8,330 bases of DNA, taken from NCBI GenBank assembly GCA_902493155.1, contig CABUOE010000091.1, positions 1 through 8,330 on the forward strand, given 5' to 3'. How positions within the stretch are numbered: position 1 is the stretch's first letter; every line of letters starts with the position of its first letter. This document shows, piece after piece, positions 1-4,757 of the stretch. The notes beneath the pieces were generated by a model. That model was not told where the DNA came from and made no database searches. It was given only the letters and a program-made list of their open reading frames with translations. The position numbers were made by a program, and so were the translations under genes. The DNA is from an uncultured Eubacteriales bacterium (GTDB lineage Bacteria > Bacillota > Clostridia > Oscillospirales > Ruminococcaceae).

Positions 1-1
1 A

Positions 2-412
2 GGGAAACTCAAAGAATCCGATTACTGTGAGCTTTTAGGGAGCGTCGGTCTCTGTACCCACGATTATATCGACCGGGAAGTCAACGCAAGCCTATCAGGC
101 GGTGAAATCAAGCGTATCGAAATCGCCACGGTTTTGGCCCGCAACACCCGCCTTTCGGTTTTCGACGAGCCGGAAGCCGGTATCGATTTGTGGAGCTTTT
201 CCGGCCTCATCGACGCGTTCCAGAAACAGAAACAGAGCGGAGAGCGATCCATGCTGATCATTTCTCACCAAGAACGGATTTTGCAGATCGCCGACGAAAT
301 TATCGTCATCGCCGACGGCAAGGTGCGCACCACCGGCAGCAGAGATCTGGTGCTGCCCAGTCTGTTGGAAGGCGAAAAAGCAAACCAGTGCCCCTTAGGC
401 AGGGAGGTCTGA
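2..412 (+). CDS. sufC: SufC/SmsC-like Fe-S cluster assembly ATPase, 3' part
   Basis: This is the C-terminal 136 residues of an ABC-type ATPase; the start and the Walker A loop lie left of the window. Visible in order are the ABC signature SLSGGEIKR (reading from about position 89), a Walker B/D-loop stretch LSVFDEPEAGIDLWSF, and the H-loop IISHQ with its switch histidine. SufC is a soluble ATPase that drives Fe-S cluster assembly on a SufB-type scaffold and has no membrane domain. The DEPEAGID form of the D-loop and the immediate SufB-like neighbour separate it from nutrient-import ATPases. The stop lies 3 bases before the next ATG, and the RBS GGGAGG of the next gene lies inside this coding end, so the two are co-transcribed and probably translationally coupled. 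I read it as the SmsC partner of a minimal SUF-like system. The family call is strong; the minimal-system label is inferred from the pair. Confidence 0.9.
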   Translation, partial: GKLKESDYCELLGSVGLCTHDYIDREVNASLSGGEIKRIEIATVLARNTRLSVFDEPEAGIDLWSFSGLIDAFQKQKQSGERSMLIISHQERILQIADEIIVIADGKVRTTGSRDLVLPSLLEGEKANQCPLGREV

Positions 413-415
413 TTC

Positions 416-1336
416 ATGAAAAACACTACCGAGAAGCTGCTCCAGATGATCTCCGACTGGAAAGGGGATTTTAACGGTGCGTTTAATATCCGCGAGGACG
501 GCCAGTGCGCCGGCCGACAATCCTCTAAAAACATCCAGATTGACTCCAAAGAAGACGGCCCCGGTCTTGTCATTCATATCAAGCCGGGTACCCTAAAAGA
601 AACCGTCTATATTCCCGCCTGCGTCACCCACGGTGACGTGGACGACCTGGTCTACAACGACTTTTACGTAGGCGAAGGCGCCGACGTGACTATTATCGCC
701 GGATGCGGCGTCCACAATGACAGCGAAGAGGAAGCCCGCCATAACGGCATCCACCGCTTTTTTGTAGAAAAAGGCGCCCATGTGCTCTATCAGGAAAAGC
801 ACATCGGCACCGGCAAAGGCGCTGGACTCAAGCGCATCGACCCTGTCAGTGACATCTACCTCAGCGAAGACGCCGTCATGGAGATGGATACCACCCAAAT
901 CGGCGGCGTGGATTCCACCGTACGCAAAACCAACGCCGTTTTGCAGGCCCGGGCCAAGCTCATCATCCACGAACACCTGATGACAAACGGCCACGAAAAG
1001 GCAAAAACCGACTTTTCCGTCGACCTAGATGGTGAGGACTGCGGCGTCGACCTGATTTCCCGATCGGTAGCCCGGGATTTCTCCCATCAGGAGTACCATT
1101 CCCAGATAAACGGCAACACGCGCTGCACCGGGCACTCGGAATGCGATGCCATTTTAGTCGGTAACGGCACCGTCAACGCCGCCCCCGAGCTTTTTGCCGG
1201 TCACATCGACGCTTCCCTTATCCACGAGGCCGCCATCGGCAAAATCGCCGGGGAGCAGATTCTAAAGCTCAAAACCCTGGGACTCACCGAGGAGCAGGCG
1301 GAGGAAAAAATCATCGAAGGATTTTTAAAAGGTTAA
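416..1336 (+). CDS. sufB: short SufB/SufD-family Fe-S scaffold (SmsB-like)
   Basis: This 306-residue protein belongs to the SufB/SufD family, whose beta-helix core carries nascent Fe-S clusters with SufC. It is much shorter than classical SufB (about 470-500 residues) and keeps mainly the core and C-terminal region. Cys243 (in HSECDAIL) and Glu271 (in IHEAAIGKI) fall where E. coli SufB has the functionally essential Cys405 and Glu434, so this looks like an active scaffold and not a SufD-like partner. Another cysteine, Cys237, lies just upstream. The ATG at 416 follows GGGAGG at a normal distance. No separate SufD, SufS or SufU lies between here and the terminator at 1347, which fits the two-gene SUF-like minimal system (SmsC/SmsB) described in anaerobic bacteria and archaea. 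The cysteine and glutamate matches were aligned by eye. A cysteine desulfurase elsewhere in the genome cannot be excluded. Confidence 0.88.
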   Translation: MKNTTEKLLQMISDWKGDFNGAFNIREDGQCAGRQSSKNIQIDSKEDGPGLVIHIKPGTLKETVYIPACVTHGDVDDLVYNDFYVGEGADVTIIAGCGVHNDSEEEARHNGIHRFFVEKGAHVLYQEKHIGTGKGAGLKRIDPVSDIYLSEDAVMEMDTTQIGGVDSTVRKTNAVLQARAKLIIHEHLMTNGHEKAKTDFSVDLDGEDCGVDLISRSVARDFSHQEYHSQINGNTRCTGHSECDAILVGNGTVNAAPELFAGHIDASLIHEAAIGKIAGEQILKLKTLGLTEEQAEEKIIEGFLKG

Positions 1337-1346
1337 GGATCATATC

Positions 1347-1377
1347 AAAAGAGTCGGTACTGTTACCGGCTCTTTTT
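1347..1377 (+). terminator. Rho-independent terminator of the Fe-S module
   Basis: The stem GAGTCGGTA (1351-1359) pairs with TACCGGCTC (1364-1372) around the loop CTGT, with one G-T pair, and is flanked by AAAA on the left and TTTTT on the right. It starts 10 bases after the sufB stop codon. Confidence 0.92.
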
Positions 1378-1428
1378 GTTTGTAAAACGACTTAAGCCGT
1401 TTTGTGCCGCTGAAAGCGGCATGTAAAC
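1378..1428. repeat. possible degenerate first unit of the cloverleaf array
   Basis: Two hairpins lie between the terminator and the first clear border. AAAACG (1384-1389) pairs with CGTTTT (1398-1403), and GCCGC (1406-1410) pairs with GCGGC (1416-1420). A weak outer stem GTTTGT/ATGTAAAC (four Watson-Crick and two G-T pairs) could enclose them. The style matches units A-D, but only two arms are present and the outer stem overlaps the terminator T-tract, so this may be a decayed unit or unrelated hairpins. Confidence 0.35.
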
Positions 1429-1439
1429 TCAACAGGGCG

Positions 1440-1458
1440 TGCGGATGTGGTATAATAA
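1440..1458 (+). repeat. border P, copy 1 (19-bp direct repeat with extended -10 motif)
   Basis: The 19-mer TGCGGATGTGGTATAATAA recurs without change at 1613-1631. It contains TGGTATAAT, a perfect extended -10 element, but no TTGACA-like hexamer sits 16-18 bases upstream (the 17-spacing position reads CTCAAC). Its TGGTATAATAA part also forms the outer extension of the unit A stem, so it may be a repeat end, a promoter, or both. Confidence 0.75.
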
Positions 1459-1540
1459 ACGCAACTGCAACGGTTTTCATAGAAAACCGTTGGCCGCATA
1501 ACTGCGGCCACTAAAATGCAAGCATTTTAGTGTTGCGTTT
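1457..1540. repeat. cloverleaf unit A
   Basis: The outer stem is AAACGCAAC (1457-1465) with GTTGCGTTT (1532-1540), 9 bp and perfect. Inside are three abutting hairpins: AACGGTTTTC/GAAAACCGTT (1469-1491, loop ATA), GGCCGCA/TGCGGCC (1492-1509, loop TAAC) and ACTAAAATG/CATTTTAGT (1510-1531, loop CAAG). About 70 of the 84 bases are paired. Extending outward, 1448-1465 against 1532-1549 is complementary at 15 of 18 positions, bringing both borders into the stem. Confidence 0.8.
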
Positions 1541-1550
1541 CTTTTATCAT

Positions 1551-1620
1551 CATCCGGTTCTGCTGGCGCAGAACTGCGGCGGATGAATCCGCCTACAAAT
1601 TCCTGCGGAATTTGCGGATG
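1551..1620. repeat. cloverleaf unit B
   Basis: The outer stem is CATCCG (1551-1556) with CGGATG (1615-1620). The three hairpins are GTTCTGC/GCAGAAC (1557-1574, loop TGGC), GGCGGA/TCCGCC (1578-1593, loop TGAA) and AAATTCC/GGAATTT (1597-1613, loop TGC), all perfectly paired. The right arm of the outer stem is part of the 19-bp border P copy 2. Confidence 0.78.
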
Positions 1621-1631
1621 TGGTATAATAA
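1613..1631 (+). repeat. border P, copy 2 (19-bp direct repeat)
   Basis: This is identical to 1440-1458 and lies 173 bases downstream. It separates units B and C. Its CGGATG closes the outer stem of B, and TGTGGTATAAT pairs imperfectly with the right border of C (1701-1720; 15 of 20 positions complementary over 1619-1638). Confidence 0.75.
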
Positions 1632-1632
1632 C

Positions 1633-1706
1633 CTCACAGATAAACAGCAAAGCTGTTTGCAAAGCGCCTTTAGGCGCTTTTATCCCGCTGACGCGGGAAA
1701 TGTGAG
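1633..1706. repeat. cloverleaf unit C
   Basis: The outer stem is CTCACA (1633-1638) with TGTGAG (1701-1706). The hairpins are AAACAGC/GCTGTTT (1642-1658, loop AAA), AAAGCGCC/GGCGCTTT (1661-1680, loop TTTA) and TCCCGC/GCGGGA (1683-1698, loop TGAC), all perfectly paired. The middle hairpin is followed by four T residues and could act as a weak terminator if the array is transcribed rightwards. Confidence 0.78.
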
Positions 1707-1716
1707 AACATTTTAT

Positions 1717-1780
1717 CACAAATTGGGGCTGCCGCCCCTGTGGCTACGCCACTGATTGCGCTTCGCGCAACCAATTTGTG
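1717..1780. repeat. cloverleaf unit D
   Basis: The outer stem is CACAAATTGG (1717-1726) with CCAATTTGTG (1771-1780). It extends to TTAT/ATAA after a 2-base bulge. The hairpins are GGGGC/GCCCC (1725-1738, loop TGCC), GTGGC/GCCAC (1740-1752, loop TAC) and TTGCGC/GCGCAA (1756-1770, loop TTC). G1725 and G1726 can pair either in the outer stem or in the first hairpin. The right border reads TGTGGTATAACAA, a variant of P. Confidence 0.78.
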
Positions 1781-1824
1781 GTATAACAATCTGGTGACAG
1801 GAAAGTTAAAATTCCGTACAGCCG

Positions 1825-1853
1825 TTGCAAAACGATTTTCCGCCTGTTATACT
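1825..1853 (+). promoter_or_regulatory. sigma-A promoter of the lipoprotein gene
   Basis: TTGCAA (1825-1830), a 17-base spacer and TATACT (1848-1853), with an upstream TG giving the extended -10 TGTTATACT. Transcription would start near 1860 and leave a leader of about 35 bases before the ATG at 1895. It lies downstream of the cloverleaf array, so the lipoprotein gene does not need the array for its own transcription. Confidence 0.75.
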
Positions 1854-1894
1854 GAAAGCAAAATGGGAGGAATCCCCGAAAGGAGCTTGCCTAC

Positions 1895-3151
1895 ATGAAA
1901 AAAATTATCCTTCCGCTACTTTCCCTCTGCATTCTTCTTTGCTTTGCAGGCTGCCAGAAAACATTAGGAGAACCGGGGGACATGGCCATCCGAAACGCCA
2001 CCCTCATCGATATCTCCCAAGTGGACGAAATCGACACCCTCATCGGCGACAAGCTGATGGCCTTCCGGTACCAGGGAGACGCACTATTTACAAGCGAGGT
2101 TTTAAACTCCGATGCCGGCGGCTATAACACAATCTCCTATTACAATACCGAATTTGGCTTTATTGACTGCAAAACAAATAAATTTCATAAGGTTGGAGAA
2201 GTGACTCCCCTCTCTGGCATCAGTACCTTCTCCTCGGAAGATCGGCGCTATCTCTATTATGTTTACGCAGAATTTCCGGAAGACGCTTCCTACCCCCAGT
2301 CTCAGCAAGAATACGATGCACTTCAGGAAGCTACCCCTACCACCATCCTGCAATATGATACCGAGACGAAAAAACAGAAAGCGCTTCAGCTAGAGGTTCC
2401 CATAGCCCTCTATAGTGCCATGGACGATCAAAAAGTATTTGCCAACAGCGTCAGTGTCACCACCGGCAACATTCCCGAAAAACCCCGCGTCGCCATACTG
2501 GATTTTGAAAAGGTCGAGGTAAAAATCCTTTACGGTGGAAGTGAGGAAGAAGAAAATCTCTGGTTCCAGACCCGAGCCGGAAATCGCTATCTCTTTTCTC
2601 CCAACATTCACGGGACCGAGAATCCAACCGTCCGTATCTTTGATACTAAAGATTATTCTGAGACTACCCTTCCGCTGGAATTTTCTGCAACTGAACAGGA
2701 CGGATACCACACATTGGTAAATATCGGCGACGTTTTTTACCTCTACACTTCCACCGACGAAAACCGGTACGACAGCCTTTGCAAATATGTCCCCACCGAC
2801 AACGGATTTGAGAAGCAGGATGCTGACATCAGCGAACTGGATCCCCTTTACACTTATTACAGCCAGTCGGTCAAAGATCTCATGGACGAAAACGCGGAGC
2901 AATTCTTCACCATTAGCAACACCGTTACCGGCACCGATACCTACTTGTCCATTGATCTCAACGGTTTTACTCCGCCTCCTCTGGGACACGGCAACATGCT
3001 CTATCCCACCACAGGTGAAAACTTTATCCTTTGCTCCGGAACCGACCTCATTTGGGAATGGCTGCCGGTTTCCACCCTGCAAACCGACTATCAATTCTAT
3101 TTCGTAACCGGAACAGAAATTAACCGGGCGCTAGGTAACAGTGAAAAATAG
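1895..3151 (+). CDS. secreted lipoprotein of unrecognised family
   Basis: This 418-residue protein has a type II (lipoprotein) signal peptide: MKK, a hydrophobic run, then CFAGC with the lipidation cysteine at residue 20. It should therefore be anchored to the outer face of the membrane. The ATG is preceded by AGGAG (1881-1885) with a 9-base spacer. I do not recognise the family. The mature part alternates short beta-rich segments with turns, such as RYLFSPNIHG, VRIFDTKDYS and GDVFYLYTSTDENRYDSLC, which recalls a beta-propeller, but this is only an impression. There are no transmembrane segments after the signal and no catalytic motif I can name. It has its own promoter (1825-1853) and terminator (3165-3208), so it is a single-gene unit, and its neighbours give no clue to its role. 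A solute-binding protein is less likely because the usual lobed-protein pattern is not apparent. Confidence 0.85.
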   Translation: MKKIILPLLSLCILLCFAGCQKTLGEPGDMAIRNATLIDISQVDEIDTLIGDKLMAFRYQGDALFTSEVLNSDAGGYNTISYYNTEFGFIDCKTNKFHKVGEVTPLSGISTFSSEDRRYLYYVYAEFPEDASYPQSQQEYDALQEATPTTILQYDTETKKQKALQLEVPIALYSAMDDQKVFANSVSVTTGNIPEKPRVAILDFEKVEVKILYGGSEEEENLWFQTRAGNRYLFSPNIHGTENPTVRIFDTKDYSETTLPLEFSATEQDGYHTLVNIGDVFYLYTSTDENRYDSLCKYVPTDNGFEKQDADISELDPLYTYYSQSVKDLMDENAEQFFTISNTVTGTDTYLSIDLNGFTPPPLGHGNMLYPTTGENFILCSGTDLIWEWLPVSTLQTDYQFYFVTGTEINRALGNSEK

Positions 3152-3164
3152 AAATGATCCATTT

Positions 3165-3208
3165 AAAGATACAAAAGCAGAAAATTCCTTCTGCTTTTGT
3201 ATCTTTTT
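3165..3208 (+). terminator. strong Rho-independent terminator after the lipoprotein gene
   Basis: A perfect 18-bp stem: 3165-3182 pairs with 3189-3206 around the loop AATTCC, ending in a T-rich tract. The AAAG/CTTT bases of the stem could give some termination in the reverse direction too. The stem overlaps the leftmost in-frame start candidate of the next gene (3197), which argues against that start. Confidence 0.93.
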
Positions 3209-3265
3209 CCTTTTCCGGGAAAACTAAAGGTAATTGTAATACCGCAGAAAGGGATGATACCCCAT

Positions 3266-4693
3266 ATGAAACAAGCTTCCTCCTTCCAAACGGACTATCA
3301 ATCCAATACCCAAACCATGAACCAGCTTCTCCGCATTGACGAGAGTTTCGACGTCATCGGCCGAGAAATTTTGATCGGCCGGCGCAAAGCGACCCTCTAT
3401 TTTATCGACGGGTTCGCCAAAGACGACATCATGGAAAAAATCATGGAATACTTCATGAAGATCGACGAGAAAAAAGAATCGGAAATCCACTCCGCCGCCG
3501 ACTTTTCCGCCCTGATGGTCCCCTATGTGGAAAGTGACCTCATCACTTCTTTCGCAGAGGCGGTTACCGCCGTTTTGTCCGGCGCCATCGCCTTAGTGGT
3601 AGAAGGATTTTCCCAGTGCATCCTCATCGACGCCCGAACCTATCCCGCCAGAGGGGTCACCGAACCGGAGGACGACCGGGTACTTCGCGGTTCCCACGAC
3701 GGATTTGTGGAAACACTGGTGTTTAATACCGCCCTCATCCGACGGCGCATCCGCGACCCTCAGCTCACCATGGACATCGCCCAAATCGGTGAGAAATCCA
3801 AAACCGACGTGGTCGTCTGTTACCTGAAAGACAAGGCAAATCCTAAAATGCTCAAAGCCATTAAGGAGCGGCTCTCAAAAATCGAGGTTAACACCTTAAC
3901 CATGGGACAGGAAAGTCTGGCGGAATGTCTCGTCAAACCTCAGTGGTGGAATCCTTTTCCCCGCATCCGCTACACCGAACGGCCCGACGCCGCCTCCGCC
4001 AGCGTCATGGAAGGAAGCATCCTCATCATCACGGACAACTCCCCCTCGGTGATGATCTTCCCCACCTCCATCTTCGATTTTGTCCAGGACGCCAACGACT
4101 TCTATTTTCCCCCACTGGTAGGCAGCTACCTGCGCATTGTCCGAATGGTGGTGTTCCTGCTGACTCTGTTTTTGACGCCGGTGTGGTATCTGCTCATCCA
4201 AAATCCTGGCTGGATCCCCTCCTGGCTCGATTTCATCAAGGTGACGGAACCAAACTCCGTCCCAATCCTCGCTCAGCTTCTCATCGTCGAACTGGTCATC
4301 GACGGACTGAAGCTGGCCTCCCTCAACACCCCCAGTGTTCTGAGCAACTCATTTAGCGTGGTCGGCGCCCTGATTTTAGGCGACTTTGCCGTCAAGGCCC
4401 ACTGGTTTGTGCCGGAAGTGGTGCTCTACATGGCGTTTGTCGCCATCGCCGGATTCACCCAGCCTAGCTTTGAGTTGGGGTATGCCCTCAAGTTTTTCCG
4501 GGTCATTCTCCTTGTCCTGACGGCTCTCTTTAACCTATGGGGCTTCATTGGAGGCATCGTTTTGCTCCTCGTTGTCCTCTGCTGCACTCGCACCCTGGAC
4601 GGCAGACGTTACCTCCATCCTCTCATTCCCTTCCACGGCAAAGAACTGCTCAGTTTACTGATCCGCCGTCCTATCAAACAGAGCAAAAACTGA
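3266..4693 (+). CDS. spoVAF: SpoVAF/GerA-family spore membrane protein
   Basis: This is a GerA-family protein of 475 residues from the chosen start, close to the family's usual length. A soluble N-terminal half carries RGSHDGF (141-147) followed by NTALIRRRIRD, then YTERPD (236-241) and DNSPSV (257-262). About five or six membrane spans follow from residue 289 (near 290-311, 332-352, 364-381, 384-402 and a long stretch at 411-444). The RRRIRD, KTDV and NPFP-RYTERPD pattern is nearer SpoVAF than nutrient-receptor A subunits such as GerAA. The family acts in the spore inner membrane during germination. No GerAB or GerAC partner is adjacent. Start choice: 3197 lies in a terminator stem, the ATG at 3254 abuts AAAGGG with no spacing, and the ATG at 3266 has AAAGGG 12 bases upstream, slightly long but best. 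Sporulation-specific expression is expected but I see no convincing sigma-F/G promoter. Confidence 0.82.
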   Translation: MKQASSFQTDYQSNTQTMNQLLRIDESFDVIGREILIGRRKATLYFIDGFAKDDIMEKIMEYFMKIDEKKESEIHSAADFSALMVPYVESDLITSFAEAVTAVLSGAIALVVEGFSQCILIDARTYPARGVTEPEDDRVLRGSHDGFVETLVFNTALIRRRIRDPQLTMDIAQIGEKSKTDVVVCYLKDKANPKMLKAIKERLSKIEVNTLTMGQESLAECLVKPQWWNPFPRIRYTERPDAASASVMEGSILIITDNSPSVMIFPTSIFDFVQDANDFYFPPLVGSYLRIVRMVVFLLTLFLTPVWYLLIQNPGWIPSWLDFIKVTEPNSVPILAQLLIVELVIDGLKLASLNTPSVLSNSFSVVGALILGDFAVKAHWFVPEVVLYMAFVAIAGFTQPSFELGYALKFFRVILLVLTALFNLWGFIGGIVLLLVVLCCTRTLDGRRYLHPLIPFHGKELLSLLIRRPIKQSKN

Positions 4694-4726
4694 AAAAAGT
4701 CTCCTGCTTTTGCAGGAGGCTTTTTT
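4693..4726. terminator. bidirectional terminator between convergent units
   Basis: CTCCTGC (4701-4707) pairs with GCAGGAG (4712-4718) around TTTT. The left flank AAAAAAG pairs with the right flank CTTTTTT across a T/G pair. It gives a T-tract on either strand and so serves both the spoVAF-like gene (whose TGA ends at 4693) and the minus-strand sugar operon ending at 4758. Confidence 0.92.
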
Positions 4727-4757
4727 CGTAGTATGTATGGTTAGAAATGGGTTTATT

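Larger units (their letters stand above)
1440..1790. repeat. tandem array of four cloverleaf-like inverted-repeat units
   Basis: The gene-free stretch between sufB and the lipoprotein gene holds four consecutive units: A 1457-1540, B 1551-1620, C 1633-1706 and D 1717-1780. Each has an outer stem enclosing exactly three hairpins, almost all with perfectly paired arms of 5-10 bp and loops of 3-4 bases. Borders alternate in the order P-A-Q-B-P-C-Q-D-P, where P is TGTGGTATAATAA-like and Q is TTTTATCA-like. Q resembles the reverse complement of P, so P and Q act as imperfect inverted ends. The arms of different units do not share sequence; what is kept is the architecture. Short loops and the lack of tRNA invariant bases rule out tRNA. 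Candidate explanations are a mobile or REP/MITE-like palindromic repeat, a structured non-coding RNA, or a DNA cruciform site. I do not recognise a named family. Confidence 0.8.

Noticed and set aside
593..994. Minus-strand open frame opposite sufB
   Set aside because: Antisense shadow of a well-supported coding region.
1477..1719. An 80-codon minus-strand reading frame inside the cloverleaf array
   Set aside because: It lies wholly across the hairpins of units A-C, has no convincing RBS, and its peptide simply mirrors the palindromic arms. Lack of stops is better explained by the repeat composition.
1457..1780. tRNA or tRNA-like genes, because of the cloverleaf shape
   Set aside because: Loops are 3-4 bases and not 7-8, there is no anticodon loop, no conserved T-loop bases and no 7-bp acceptor geometry.
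1440..1790. CRISPR array
   Set aside because: Borders alternate between two motifs, only one 19-mer is exactly repeated (twice), and the intervening segments are palindromic, unlike spacers.
3198..3226. Sigma-G-like promoter for the spoVAF-like gene (TGTATC, 16 bases, AAAACTA)
   Set aside because: Only a partial match in both boxes, and the -35 candidate sits inside the preceding terminator stem.
3197..3265. Upstream start of the spoVAF-like protein adding 23 residues
   Set aside because: The extra segment begins in the terminator hairpin and its codons do not resemble the family N-terminus.
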